Source: Ustilaginoidea virens (Eukaryota > Ascomycota > Sordariomycetes > Hypocreales > Clavicipitaceae). Taken from it: a DNA stretch of 64,000 nt. The notes below the pieces were generated by a model. It was not told where the DNA came from, did no database searches, and saw only the letters and a program-made list of their open reading frames with translations. The stretch covers positions 1,116,001-1,180,000 of the forward strand of contig NC_057318.1 in the NCBI RefSeq assembly GCF_000687475.1, written 5' to 3'. Made by a program: the position numbers and the translations under genes. Positions within the stretch are counted from its first letter, which is position 1. Every line of letters starts with the position of its first letter. This document shows positions 11,339-22,690 of the stretch, one piece after another.

Positions 11339-12326
11339 ATGACCGCTTCACACCACGTTCTTCTTATCGGCGGCCACGGCAAGGTTGCCCAACTGCTCAC
11401 CCCGCTTCTGCTGAAGCGATCATGGACCGTGACCAGCATGATTCGCGCCCGAGAGCAAGCTCCTACCATCCAGAAGCTTGGTAATGGCTTGCCCGGGAAG
11501 CTCAATGTGTTGATTAGCAGCGTCGCCGAGGTTTCTTCCAAGGATCACGCTGCAAGCATCTTGGCGGATGTCAAGCCTGACTACATCGCTTGGAGTGCCG
11601 GTTAGCTCCTTTTATAAATTGACCATTGGTGAACAATGTTATTTGCTGCGCAGATGTTCTAATAGGATTTTTTAATGCAGGGGCTGGAGGCAAGGGTGGT
11701 CCTGAAGCTGTACGTCTCTTCCTTCTATAATTTCTTCACACCCTGTGGTCCGGCGACATCGCGGGACTTACATCACTCATAGATGATGACACACACCAAC
11801 TAATCTCATCTACCAGACTTTTCGAATCGACCGGGATGCCGCCATCCACTTTATTCGCGCCGCGGCCGACTTGCCCTCCATCACTCGTTTCCTCCTCGTC
11901 TCGTACACTGGTTCCCGGCGTGCTAGCGCTTCTTGGTGGCCAGCAGGCGAATGGGACGAGTACGACGCAAAAGTCAACCACGGCATTCTCGCAACCTACT
12001 ACCAGGCCAAGCTGGCAGCTGACGAGGCTCTCTACGAGACGTGCCAAAAGAGCCCTACGCTGGTAGGAATCTGCCTTCGCCCCGCTACCCTGACCGAGGA
12101 AACTGCCGGCAAGGTTGAGTTGGGCAAGACTGCCCACGTCAAGGGTAGTGTGAGCCGTGCCACCGTGGCGGCGACGGCCGATGCGCTGCTGGCTTCTAGC
12201 GGCATCAAGAACTCTTGGCTGGATCTGCAAGACGGAGACGAGGATCTGCATGTCGCAGTGAAGCGGGTAATCAAAGATGGGGTGGATGCTGCCGAAGGAG
12301 AGACCATCTTTGGCCGTACGACCTAG
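11339..12326 (+). CDS. NAD(P)-binding atypical short-chain reductase (YwnB/NmrA-like)
   Basis: The three exons are 11339-11600, 11681-11709 and 11817-12326 (266 residues); phases agree at both junctions. The N-terminal VLLIGGHGKVAQLL is the GxxGxxA/G dinucleotide-binding loop of atypical SDRs of the PF13460 type. YIAWSAGAGGKGGPEA follows beta-4, and FLLVSYTGSRRASASWW is the usual position of the next strand. A YYQAKLAADEAL block carries the Tyr-x-x-x-Lys pair. These proteins bind NAD(P)H and act as reductases, or as redox sensors without a known substrate. Exon 2 is only 29 nt. It is divergently arranged with the flavin monooxygenase and convergent with the receptor gene. Confidence 0.85.
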
Positions 12327-12509
12327 GTTGACATGGCAGAGTCAGCTCCACATTAGGCGGCAATGAATGAAAATCGATGGGCAACGAAGAAGTATTGAAT
12401 CATTACAAACGAAAAAAGAAAATGCGTCTCTTATATAACTACTCTTTCGCAGGACCCGGTGCTTATTATCCTTGTTCCATCACAAACCATCGGTAGATGA
12501 CCTACCATG

Positions 12510-14213
12510 TCAGTCTTGTGGCTTCAGAGACCCAATGAAATGTCTGTCACGAGAAATCGAAGGCTCTACCATTTGCAAGCTGGTAGACTTGCAATTCTCG
12601 CAGCCGCAATTTTGAACACCATTGCAACGGGACACCTTGAACTCAGTACACGTGTCTGTTGAGGAGACGCCGAGCCTACTTGCCAACCGATTCGTCCCGC
12701 GAGAGGAGTCATACCTCCCGTACCCCATCCTGACACTCATAGCCTTCACGTCATCACACAGAGCACTCCAGCTTGTCATGAAGAAGATGGTGGCATTCCA
12801 CACTCCCTGAAGCGGCAAGACACAGCCACTCGCGATGCTGAGCGGATAGCTGACCTGTCCCTCATTTGCAAGAGAGTACAGCCTATTCACAGAGCTAGGT
12901 ATCCATGTGATCAACACGGAGAAGCCAAATATGAAGCTCGTGCGAATATACGCCATCTTGACAGGATCAAGACGCCTGAGCTTCATCGATGCGGTTGACG
13001 CCAAAAGGCCGAATTTTCCGGCGAGCGTTGATCTGTCGGTGCATTGGCCACCCGAAGAGCATGTCGTCACAAAGTTCTGAGCTGTTATGGCTCTGCGATC
13101 AAGTTCAGAGTCATTGAGCAACGTCGGCCAGGATCGATTGCACGCTCGAGAAGGAACAATGTGTGTAGCTGGTGGAGCGGAGATGCCCTCCTCAAAGTCA
13201 AAGCCTAGAAAACCAGAGGTGATGTGGATTTCGGTTACTGCACGACCGTAGCTTTTGGTTGGCCTCGTCGAGCCCTGACTCGTTTAGAAACTCGTTTGAA
13301 ACGACCCGGTCCTGGCGAGGTACTCAAAGTGAAGAAACTCACCGCATCTTCAGAGTTCCTGTTTCCACTATCTAAAGGAGACGCACTGCCGCTAATGCTG
13401 TCGTACTTTGGGATTTTGAAGTGCAGCAGTTGGTTTCTTCGCCGGAATACGTGACAACCCACAGCGATGTAGATGAGGACGGAGAGAAGAATGCAGATCC
13501 AAATTGGGATGTAGTACGCATAGAGACGGACAATGCTCCACCTCGGGCTAATCCAACACCACAGCTAGGATTGCGTCAGCATCACAAGGGATTACCTTTC
13601 CTCTTTGCTTTCTTCTTCTTTTTTTATGCGGCCAGTCGGGGGCGAGGCTGGCAAGTAAAGTTGGACTCACAGCCGCGTCACCAAACACGGGACCTTTTGG
13701 ATCGCCTCGAATCGAAATGAGCACAACGGAGGGAATCATCGGGCCGCCGTAGCAAATGACGCAGTATATCCATGTATACTTTCGAAAGGTCGCTGGATTC
13801 GCGTTGTTGAAGAAGACCAGAAAGACGTTGACTGCCATAGCACACGACCACCAAGGGTCGGCTTGCATGAACCTGGGCAGAGCGCCACGGAGCGCTTAGC
13901 AGTGAATTCTACATTCATGCAAGGGAAAAACGCACCATTCGAAAAGCAAACCCTGGGTCTGACAGAGAGACGAGTTGACCCCCATTCTGAGCCCGTCATA
14001 ACCCATCATGGCAGCAACACTCGCGCCAGCATTGGCAATCGACGCAAAGAAAAGGAACAGGTTGGGGGTCGTCCTCAGTCTTCTGAACACAGCGTACGAA
14101 ACAACGGTCACTGTTATTGCAGCCATGGACATTGCCGCCCCTGTGCGCTCAATCGTGATGAGGGTGTTGGTGTGCTCGGCGCTGAGCCTCGATCCGTCAT
14201 CGCTTGATTCCAT
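12510..14213 (-). CDS. Seven-helix G-protein-coupled receptor, cAMP-receptor (Dicty_CAR)-like
   Basis: The best model is 14213-13936, 13872-13671, 13564-13324 and 13237-12510 (482 residues). Seven hydrophobic segments are visible: MSMAAITVTVVSYAVF, LFLFFASIANAGASV, WSCAMAVNVFLVFF, WIYCVICYGGPMIPSVVL, YYIPIWICILLSVLIYIAVG, IRTSFIFGFSVLITWIPSSV and VLPLQGVWNATIFFMTS. A Cys in SSLCQTQG precedes helix 3. The long third intracellular loop is Ser-rich, and the tail contains a Cys-rich stretch (NGVQNCGCENC). These features fit fungal CAR-like receptors that couple nutrient or other cues to heterotrimeric G proteins at the plasma membrane; the ligand is unknown. The third donor is uncertain. The strong gtgagt at 13342-13337 is out of phase with every nearby acceptor I tested. 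The gtacct donor at 13323 keeps frame. Confidence 0.78.
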
Positions 14214-15865
14214 GATGGGTGCGAACGAGGGAAGGTACTTGTACACGTTGAATGACAGCAGGGGCGCAGAAGCGACTGGAAATGTCGACACATTTAACAA
14301 TTCAAAGACGAGGACATCGATCAGAAGGAGGGAAACGATGGCAGCTTTTTTCTTCTCTCTACATTGGAACGAAACGCACAAGTATATAAGTTCACGACGG
14401 CCTTGGCGGCACCAGCTGGCAATGGCCATTGTCGGTTGGCGTAGGACGCGGCCGTGGACCTTGGCAGCTGTCAACCAGGTACGAAGCCATGGGAGGTTGG
14501 AGAGCTGTGAATTGCGAGGACGAATGGGCTACCAAGAAAAAATCGATTAGTATTTGGGAATGGGAAGCTATCGAGGCCAAAGCTTGCACATTCGTGACAC
14601 TTTGCCGTTGCATCTTTCAATGGCCACACACACACCGCTTGCACGATGCCGGACGTGGCGCAAGGGGAATATATATGTATATATATAGAAGGAGGAGGAG
14701 GAGAAGATGATGCTGATGATGATGATGAAGATGAAGAGAAACGAGGAGCGAAGCGCACGGTCCCGTTTACAGCTTTCGACGTCAGCCTGGCACATCAAAG
14801 TTTCAAAACAGGCCGCGGTCAAGTTCCGGCTTGGATCAAATTGCAACTTGCAAAAACGGGCATCGGCCCAGTCCCAATGGGGCGTTGCCAAGAACGGGTT
14901 GATGAAGCTGCAGAGATTTAGGCAGATGGTTGGTGCAGATGGCTTGCAGGGCTGTGAGCCAATCAGGCGTCAGGACAACGATGGGCTCCACTGGCAACGT
15001 GGAAGCTGGTTGACCTGGATGGCCTCACGTCAAACGGCTCCATGGAAAGTAGAGTCTGTCCTGTCCATGAATCATGTTTGATGAAGCTTGATTGTCCGTT
15101 GCTTGATTTGACAACAAAAACAACGGTGCTCAACTCCGGGCTAAAGGCACTGCGCCCAGAGGTGTGGTTGTCAAACTGCCTCGCCCACGGCCGTTTGCGT
15201 CTTGGGCGACTCTCTTAGGCGACTCTCTGCCCAGGTTTTGGAGTCTAGACCCTGTAGCCAGTCAGTGTGCGGAGTAGTGCACCCCCCAACGTGAGGGAGC
15301 TGTCACTGTCCCCGTAGTCTGTGGGTTACCTTGCCGATCCCGTTGTTGATCCCTGGGTGTTGTTGTTTTCAATCCATCGGGCGTGAGGTTTGCTGTTTGT
15401 TGCTTGCGGATGCCGGGTTTTCGGCACCCGTTGGTCCGTGGCTTGGTGCGGCTTGACGTCATATGGCTTGGATGGCAGGTGTCACCCAGGTGGAACTCTG
15501 GGGCTAACGCTGCTAACTCGGCAACCTCCTCCGTACTCCGCACAATTACATTACATTAGTTGCTTCTTAGTATCTCCGAAGCTCGGCCGCCCCGTCAGCA
15601 ACATGCGCAGCCCCCACACCTTGTACTCCGTACCTTTACCTCAACCTGGTCTGTTTTCCCGTTTCTTGGCCAAGGATTCTGTCTTTGGCGATTGCTTCTG
15701 TCTTTTGACCATGTCCATCATTGTCCCCGTGCCATTCCGTTCCGCGACCCTAAAGGCAGCCGCAGCCGCAGCCGCAGCCGCAGCCACGCATCTGGTGCTT
15801 TTGTGCCACAGTCGAGGCCGTGTTGCAGCTCGTTTCGCCGTTTCGCCCGACTTCAAACTGCCCAA
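14214..15865. other. Divergent intergenic region between the receptor and the C2-domain gene
   Basis: Contains a purine-rich microsatellite (agg then gat/tga repeats) at about 14688-14735, and a (cagccg)n run at about 15760-15785 just upstream of the C2-protein start. That run is open in the C2 frame but lies before the chosen ATG. A GTACTCCGTAC motif occurs at 15623-15633. No conserved ORF seen. Confidence 0.55.
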
Positions 15866-17818
15866 ATGGCGACTGCCGCGGGTCATCAACAGGGCCTAGC
15901 AGAGGCTGCATCTGACCAGGGCAAACCAGCAAGCCTTGGCAATGCGAAGCCCCTGGGGGACGGAGGCGTGCCGCGCAGCAGCCCGACGCACGCTTCTGGC
16001 TCGGGCCTGGGCTTGAAGAAGCCCACCAAGCCCAAGAAACCTCCCGGCGGTTTCGACAAGACGCCTCTCCCCCACGCTCCGCCCGGATACACCGTTCGGT
16101 TCGGCTTTCGCTACGTCGCCAACCTCTCCCCGGGAGACCTGAGCACCGTCTCTTCCGACGCCTTCCTGACGGCCACTCTCAAGGCGTCAAATCCAAAGAG
16201 ACATAAAGAGGACCCAGACCTGGTCCATAGAACGCGGACCGTGCGGCGAAGCCTCGATCCGGAATGGAACGACGAGTGGGTTGTGGCAAACGTTCCCCCT
16301 TCGGGCTTCACCTTGAAGTGTCGCATGTATGACGAGGACTCGCCGGACAAGGACGACCGCCTGGGCAACGTCACTGTCAGAGTTGCCCAGCTCTCCGAGC
16401 AGTGGGAGGGAATCCCCCCCCCAGGCAAGGAGTTTGAGGCCAAGAAACGAATGATTAGCAAGCGGGCTTTCCTGCTAAAGGGGGTCATCAGCTGCCTGCA
16501 CCCTCGCTCTTGCGCTCATCTCACTCCACGGCTGTGCTTGACCATGGAAGTCTTGGGCAAATCAGATCCGCCACATGCCCAAATGTATACCCTGGGACCT
16601 ACCACTTGGACAAAGCACTTTAGCCCCATGATTGGCCGGTTGACGGGCACCAAGGTCTATGAGAATGCGGAAGACGACCAAAAGGAGCCATCGCAAGAGA
16701 AAGAGCCAGCCGACGAGGACAAGGACAAGGACGAGGATAAGGATAAGGATAAGGATAAGGACAAGGACAAGGACAAGGACAATGACAAGGACAAGGACAA
16801 GGCGAAGAGCAAGAGTCAAAAATACGAGTAAGCATCCCAGCAAGACTTGAACCGGCTGCAAAGCTCCGTTCACAACAGGGCTTGCACTAACAAGCCCAAC
16901 TGCAGCTTCCAGGCAAACGAGATGCAGCTGCAGGGCCCGGTACCGCCAGAGCTCTACCATCGGTACGTTGAGTTCCGGCCCATCATCGGCTCCATGTTCC
17001 TGTCCAAGGGGCTCCGGGGCAAAATCCTCAACATGGCGCTTCACAAGCAGCACAATCGCATATACAACTTTGACCAGTCCACGGAATGGGGAGAATTCGA
17101 GCCCTGCTCCGAACAAGCGGCTCTTTCCTTTCTCAGGCTTGCTCACTTTGACGAGGGCGGCAGGCTGTTCACCTACGTGCTGACCCTGGATGGAGTATTC
17201 CGATTCACCGAAACCGGCAAGGAGTTCGGCATCGATCTTCTGAGCAAGCACACCATGCATTCCAACGTGGCGACGTATATTGCCTGCTCCGGGGAGTTTT
17301 TTGTCCGGAGGCTCCAACGGCCCGACAGCTGCGACAGTCCGGAACCCAAGCAAAAGGTGCACCCGACAGACGAAATCTCTGGCGGACCGCCCGAGGAGGC
17401 GCCTCCTCCCGACCCGGCACACTATCAGCTGGTGATTGACAACGACTCGGGGACGTACCGGCCTGACAAATCCATCCTGCCCAAGTTGAAGAGCTACCTG
17501 GAGAAGAACTTGCCCGGCCTCGGGGTCGTCGCTATGCATTGGGAGGAGGACGAACTCAAGAAGCTCAAGAGCGCGCAGCTCGCCACCAAGAAGAAGGAGG
17601 GTCGCATGGTCAACGTTGTCATGAACAGGAGCGTCAGCAGTATCAGCTCGGCAGAGAGCGAGCTAGAGGGCCGGGACGAGACGTGGGAGTCTGGAAAGAA
17701 GAGCAAGCGGGAGGCTGCTTTTGCCGCGGTGGAGGATCCGTCCACCCTGAAGAAGGCTCTCAAGGAAGCGTTGCCTAAAAGTCACGGCGAGCCGTCCACG
17801 TCGAGTGCGGCCGCCTAA
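15866..17818 (+). CDS. C2-domain protein with lysine/aspartate repeat linker
   Basis: The exons are 15866-16827 and 16906-17818 (624 residues); the intron has gtaagc and ctgcag ends. Residues ~75-190 resemble a C2 domain: YTVRFGFRYVANL, DAFLTATLKA, RTRTVRRSLDPEWNDEWVV, FTLKCRMYDEDSPDKDDRLGNVTV. This supports Ca2+ or phospholipid binding, although the first acidic loop is not obvious. A linker of KD/DK repeats (about residues 285-318) separates it from a second conserved domain (PPELYHRYVEFRPIIGSMF, HNRIYNFDQSTEWGEFEPC, FRFTETGKEFGIDLLSKHTMHSNVATYIA). I recognise that domain only as part of uncharacterised fungal proteins. The C-terminus (QLVIDNDSGTYRPDK, KLKSYLEKNLPGLGV) reads as a further conserved module. 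Start choice: the ATG at 15866 follows a leader in which the same frame is open but repetitive. Likely membrane-associated and cytosolic; function unknown. Confidence 0.85.
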
Positions 17819-18173
17819 GTTTTAATAAGGGGGGGGGGGGGGGGGGGGGGGGGGCGAAATCCGGGAGCCGAGTGGTCAGGTTGATGTGATGAGACGGTCC
17901 AGATGATGTGTCCTTGACACGACCTGGTGACGGAAACAAGCCGAGGGGGAAGGGGGGAACGCAGTCAGCATCTCTGGCGTCTCTTTGTTCTGCCCCTTGC
18001 TTTTCCCTCCCCTTCCCACCGCTGGTTGTGTTGTTCTCGCTGCACCACCACGCTGCACCACCACGCTGCACCACCATTGCATATATATGTCCCAAGTCCA
18101 AGTATAGTAATAGCAGGCAACTTTACCGCATCTTCGCCACCTGCAGAGGGCCAACCAGCTCAAAGGCTTGGCC
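17819..18173. other. Spacer between convergent genes
   Basis: Holds the poly-G tract and three direct copies of a 12-nt unit (ctgcaccaccac and variants, about 18039-18075). No gene recognised. Confidence 0.6.
17829..17854. repeat. Poly-G tract (26 nt)
   Basis: An uninterrupted run of G about 10 nt after the stop codon of the C2-domain gene, in its presumed 3' UTR and between convergent genes. Run length may be unreliable in assembly. Confidence 0.9.
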
Positions 18174-18878
18174 TCAGAGACTCGGCCTCAGGGCCACCCA
18201 CACGCTCGCCGCCGTGGCCAGCACGACCCCCTGACCATCCCTCAGCTCGCACCTCACGCGCGTCTTCCTCCCGTCGATGCCCTCGGTCCACGACGTGACG
18301 CGCACCACGGCCGGCAGGCGGACCGGCCGGCGGAACTCCATCTCCAGCCGGGCCGTGACGCTGCTCCGCTCGTGGACGAGGCCGCGCTTCCCCAGCGCCG
18401 TGTTGATCTCGTTGACGGTGCCCATGGCCTCGTCCACCAGGGTCGCGGCCATGCCGCCGTGCAGGAGGCCCCGGTACCCCGTCAGGCCGTCGCCCAGGGC
18501 GAACAGCGCGTCCACCCGGTCCACGGGGCGGAGGGCGTCCCGCGCGTGGGCCGCGTCGCGCGGCCGGAAGAAGCAGAGCATGTGCTCCAGCCCGCGCGGG
18601 TGGGAGGCCAGCGTCGCCCCGACGAACTGGTCGTGCTGGGGGGACGCGGGATTGACGCACTGCGGGATGAAGGGGATCGCGGCGGGCGCGGCGGGGCCCG
18701 GGCTGTCGTCGTCGGGGCTGTCGACGTCGGGGCGGAGGAGCAGCTCGGCGCACCAGGGGATCGAGGTGAAGTAGGCGACGGTGTCGGCGTAGAGGTTGGG
18801 CGGCGTGTTGGGGGGGAAGAGGTTGAGGCGGGGGCAGAGGACGCGGTTCAAGGGCGTGAGAGGGGGGGGGTCCGACAT
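18174..18878 (-). CDS. Hotdog-fold acyl-CoA thioesterase (PaaI/THEM4-like)
   Basis: Single exon, 234 residues, ATG at 18878. The hallmark block YRGLLHGGMAATLVDEAMG (about 135-153) contains the HGG motif (140-142) and an acidic residue on the following helix. The family's substrate-strand region RLEMEFRRPVRLPAVVRVTSW and a closing strand VLATAASVWVAL follow. Such enzymes hydrolyse acyl-CoA or aryl-CoA thioesters; substrate is not predictable. The first ~120 residues, including an acidic Asp/Pro/Ala stretch, are long compared with bacterial PaaI but usual for fungal members. No clear mitochondrial presequence. Confidence 0.86.
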   Translation of the reverse strand: MSDPPPLTPLNRVLCPRLNLFPPNTPPNLYADTVAYFTSIPWCAELLLRPDVDSPDDDSPGPAAPAAIPFIPQCVNPASPQHDQFVGATLASHPRGLEHMLCFFRPRDAAHARDALRPVDRVDALFALGDGLTGYRGLLHGGMAATLVDEAMGTVNEINTALGKRGLVHERSSVTARLEMEFRRPVRLPAVVRVTSWTEGIDGRKTRVRCELRDGQGVVLATAASVWVALRPSL

Positions 18879-19810
18879 GGTGTCTGGTGTTTGGCTGGCC
18901 TGCGTAAGGTAGTCGCCGACTCTATTCTACTCCCTTCTCCGTGGGTGAGGGCGACCATATATTCACGGTTTCTATACGGTTTCTACGGAGCATTTGGGGG
19001 GGAAGAGGAGGGGGTGTGGTGGTGGTTGGAAGTAGTGATGAGCCCAGCACAGATACATACCTACCCACCTAGGCAGGTATTAGTTGACCCCTGCCTTAGG
19101 TAATCTAGGATTTGCTACTGTACATAGTACAATCGGGATTTCGACCTAGGATTTACTAGTAAAATCGGATTTTAACCTGGTAGGCGCCTTATCAGGATTT
19201 TGACCTAGGATTTAGTAGTAGAATCGGGATTTTAACCTGGTAGGCACCCTGCTGGGTTTTGACCTAGGCCGGCACACGGCATATATACAAGTCATAAAGT
19301 CGCCTCAGGCTTCCATCTCTGTCACGGCAATGAAACAATCACAACTCGGAGCACAGCGCGTCTGGTCGGATCCGGCACAATCATTCCCAATCTGCTCTAC
19401 ACGCCCGCGGCAACACAGCCGCTGCCTCCCTTGCATGCTCTCACAGAAACTGCCTCGTCAGGAATATAAACCAAAAGGCCGATAGGGGGAAAACCAGCTG
19501 CCGCAGCAAAAGACAATTCCGTCACAATCCATAGCCAACCCGATTTCCTGGGGTGCTCCCCGTTTCGCCAAAAGCCACCAGGTAAAATGTGCAATGCGGC
19601 CAGCCATTCAATGCCAATGCCGCAACAATTCGAATTTCTGTCTCGTCTGGATTCCAAAGTCGCCGTTTCAAGAGGCAGGACAACTGACGGGCTTGGATAG
19701 CCGACTGGTTGTGGCCCCGCCAGCAGTTCAGGTCTCCGTCTTCCTGGCTAGAATTGTAAAAGATAAAAGGAAAAGAACCAAAAAAAGAAAAAAAAAAAAA
19801 AAACCTCTCG
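18879..19810. other. Intergenic region with a degenerate ~58-nt tandem repeat
   Basis: Between two minus-strand genes; left part is the thioesterase promoter. The central part (19105-19268) is a degenerate tandem repeat described separately. An A/G-rich tract with 18 A's lies at about 19780-19803, just before the stop of the next gene. Confidence 0.6.
19105..19268. repeat. Degenerate tandem repeat, about 58-nt unit, two full copies plus partials
   Basis: The blocks ggatttcgacctaggattt, agtaaaatcgg and ttttaacctggtagg recur at about 19137 and 19195, with partial copies at 19105 and 19253. Copies differ mostly by single-base changes. No ORF. Perhaps a minisatellite or the relic of an older repeat. 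Confidence 0.75.
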
Positions 19811-20863
19811 TCACTGCAGCCTCTGCGTGGAGATGGTGGGTGGCCTTTGTAACCCAGGTCCAGTCTTGGCTCCCGCGTATGCTGTCGTCTGGCTTGCCGC
19901 TGTCTGGCTTGCTGCTGATGCCCCTTCGACCGTGACATTCTGCCGCGCTGGGTCCCGTCGTCGTGACACACATGGCTTCTTCTGCAAAGGTGACCCGGGC
20001 GAGCATTGGCTTCTCCTTTTCCTGCCGCCATCGGCGCGGCATTCGGGAGCGCTTTTTGGCGTTTGAATGGGCCGTCGTTTGCCTGGGGTGCATTCCGGGT
20101 CCTTGGTCGCTTTCGCAATTCTTTCGGGAAAGCTTGGTCTTACCATCTGATCAAACAAGCCCAAGAGGTTCGAGGTCTTGGGCCCGCGGGCCAGCTCGGA
20201 GATGGGATATAGCTTCTGTGGCGCCGACGTGTGTAGTTGGAACGACTTGCGGGAAATTTGCTTGACCGGCCCGAACGTGGTCAGCCGTCGCCTCAGGTCT
20301 GCTTCCTCACGGCTGCTGCACAGCGGTATCCTGAAGACGTCCCCGGAGAATGATACGGGGTCCTCGAGGGCCTCTACCCGCTCCAGTATCCTTTGCGCTG
20401 GACTGTCGCTGGACCCGGATATGTCGTCTTGCAGGTTGAAGTCCGGGTATATCCCTCTCTGCCGAATGATGTATCGATGCCGTGCCTTGATCAAAACAGT
20501 AACCAGGTCTCTCAGTATCATGGGCGTGACTTGGATGCTACCAGCAGCCAGTTCGCACGAAACTCTTGTCCAGAAAGTAGCAGAGCCTTTGCTTTCCAAC
20601 ACGTCCCAGGCTGTTACGCAATGAAACAGTGCTCTCCAGATGAATGAGGACACATGTTTGGTAGAGCTTCCTTTTGAAGTCTTCAAGCTGAGATGCTGAA
20701 ACAAGCCTTCGTCCTCATGTTTGGTGGGGAGAATCGAGTCTCGCGGATCAAAGTAAAAGCCATGGAGTCTGCAGCGGATATAATCTTCTACTTCCGTACG
20801 GGCTACGTTTGTGTCGCGAAACGGGTCTTGTAGCGTCATGTTCTCGACTTGAGAGGCTAGCAT
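19811..20863 (-). CDS. Hypothetical protein, basic C-terminus
   Basis: ORF of 350 residues with ATG at 20863 (MLASQVENMTLQDPF). The N-terminal two thirds look globular and conserved in character (EDYIRCRLHGFYFDPRDSILP, WDVLESKGSATFWTRVSCELAAGS, LVTVLIKARHRYIIRQRGIYPDF, PVSFSGDVFRIPLCSSREEADLRRRLTTFG). The last ~110 residues are Lys/Arg/Gln-rich and probably disordered. I do not recognise the family. A donor-like gtaaga after FDQM (about residue 235) with a CAG acceptor 61 nt downstream would switch to another open frame, so the C-terminus is uncertain. An additional 5' exon cannot be excluded. Confidence 0.6.
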   Translation of the reverse strand: MLASQVENMTLQDPFRDTNVARTEVEDYIRCRLHGFYFDPRDSILPTKHEDEGLFQHLSLKTSKGSSTKHVSSFIWRALFHCVTAWDVLESKGSATFWTRVSCELAAGSIQVTPMILRDLVTVLIKARHRYIIRQRGIYPDFNLQDDISGSSDSPAQRILERVEALEDPVSFSGDVFRIPLCSSREEADLRRRLTTFGPVKQISRKSFQLHTSAPQKLYPISELARGPKTSNLLGLFDQMVRPSFPERIAKATKDPECTPGKRRPIQTPKSAPECRADGGRKRRSQCSPGSPLQKKPCVSRRRDPARQNVTVEGASAASQTAASQTTAYAGAKTGPGLQRPPTISTQRLQ

Positions 20864-22690
20864 GAACTATGACGAGTCACTAGAGTTGATGGGATCCCAA
20901 CAGCTACCTCGGCGGCACTTGTATTCTTACACGTTGCCAAACGGAAGACAGACGACGAAGAAGAAGAAAATCGCGTGAATGAACAAACAAAAGGCAAATG
21001 GTAACAAGGCGGGAGCTAAAGGGGCAATCGGGTTGCTAGGTTTGTAAGCCCTGGCGTTTCTTGCTCTTTCTTTTCGATAATGTTATTCCCTACCTCGAGC
21101 CGTTGAAAAGTACATGTCAACACGTCTCTGTCTGCCAAATGGCCGAGACGCGGCTGCTATTGTGTTCGGGGGACAAACAAAGCTGGCATCAGCTGGCTCG
21201 CAGTTGCCACGCTACAATGCCACTGTCGCGATGGTCGCCTGCCGGTTGCGAGGGAGAATGTTTTCCCCACAAAGGTCGACTGACAGCCACTATTCGCGAC
21301 GTTCAGGCAGCAGGCAGCAGGCAGCAGGCAGCAAGCCATCTAGGCCTCGTCGCTAATGAAGCGTCCACAAGGATCCCCAAGCAGCAGTGCTTTCCGCCCG
21401 CAACAATTCGTCGAGAGAATCCAAAGCCCATGGCCCAAATATCGCATTGCCGCCAGTCCTCCACCCGCGGCTTTGCCCCTGGATCGCTTGTTTGGCTTTC
21501 CGAAGCAGTTCAGGCGGAACATGGCTATTTTCCTTTTTTTGTAACACAGAATACCACGCTGCGGTTCAGCAAGTCGAGCAGCACGCCACGTTTCTGCCAA
21601 TATTCATTGCAGCAAGCCTCTGGCTGACTTGCGAAAACGGAGGCGGTTATGCAGCTTCGATCCGGGAAGATGCAAAGGCCGCGATTAGACAAAACTGCCA
21701 ACCCAGGGTACTCATCCTTTAGGGGCATCGTACGCTCCAGATGAGGATCCAGCTGTTTCCATGGCCCAAAGAATCCAACAGTGTGCCAGACGGGACGAAT
21801 AGAAGTAAAGAAAAGAAGACCTGGTCGCAACATACAGTGATGATGGAACCATGAGCAAGGTGAGCGACTCGCAGTAGGAAGGAACCGTTTGACAGTGCTT
21901 CCTGCACCAAGTTCCAAGACATGGCAGCCTGATGATGAGTGCTCCAATAGTAGACCACGTACCGCTTTCTTTGGATTTGGGCGGGATGGATTCAAACGGG
22001 TTGAATCGTCCAAATGGGGGTCTGATGGTTCCCACAGCACAATCATATACGCAGTTTTATATAGTTTTCGCTTCTCATCCGTGTGCTTTTCTTGGGAGAG
22101 GGCCAAATTCGACTGGCTCAGCACCTCGAGCTTCAGCCGGCACGGCCTCTCCTTTTTATTAGGAGAGTTCGCCCCATCGCAAGCAGCCCGTGTATGTTGT
22201 GTCTGGTCAAGTTCCTGGGCACTCTTTCATCCAGGTGACGAAGGTGGAACTCGGTACCGGTGGAGAATCCATTTCGGCCGAGCCGTTTTGGAGGGTAAAA
22301 AGTCGGAATCAAGCCTGATGAGCCAATATATCACCGAGAATTGGTTTCTTCTGAAAACAACGGCAAACGTTAACTTTGGGCAGATTTTTTTCCTATATAA
22401 AAAGAGCAAGAAGAAAGGAAGGAGAGAAGAAGAAAATGAAGCAGTGGCGTCATCGGCATCACATCGGATTAACAAACGGTGCCCCCGCTGATTCGCTGAA
22501 CTTGGACAGCGACAGCCATCAGGAACCACGCACGTTTGGCTGCGAACAAACCATCCCAGCACGGCTGCCCCCGAAGCAGCATTTGCGAGGACTGTTCCTT
22601 TAACCGGCATCATCACTTGTGCGCTATTCCGTCCTTCATAGCGCCCCCTCTCTTCTTCATCCACCAGGTCCACCAGGCTCCGGCCGAGCC
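20864..22690. other. Divergent intergenic region, 1.8 kb
   Basis: Between the basic protein (-) and the G-patch gene (+). Contains a short (ggcagca)n microsatellite at about 21305-21335. Overlapping ORFs of up to 200 codons exist on both strands but have no family features and no consistent splice structure. Confidence 0.5.

Noticed and set aside
16562..17539. 325-codon ORF on the minus strand opposite the C2-domain gene
   Set aside because: Antisense shadow; its Val/Leu repeats mirror the KD repeat of the real gene and it crosses that gene's intron.
18168..19103. 311-codon plus-strand ORF opposite the thioesterase
   Set aside because: Complement of a high-G+C conserved exon; no conserved motif.
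21525..22124. Minus-strand ORF with a LELGAG stretch suggesting a methyltransferase
   Set aside because: Only one short motif-like stretch; no other methyltransferase motifs, and an equally long ORF exists on the opposite strand.
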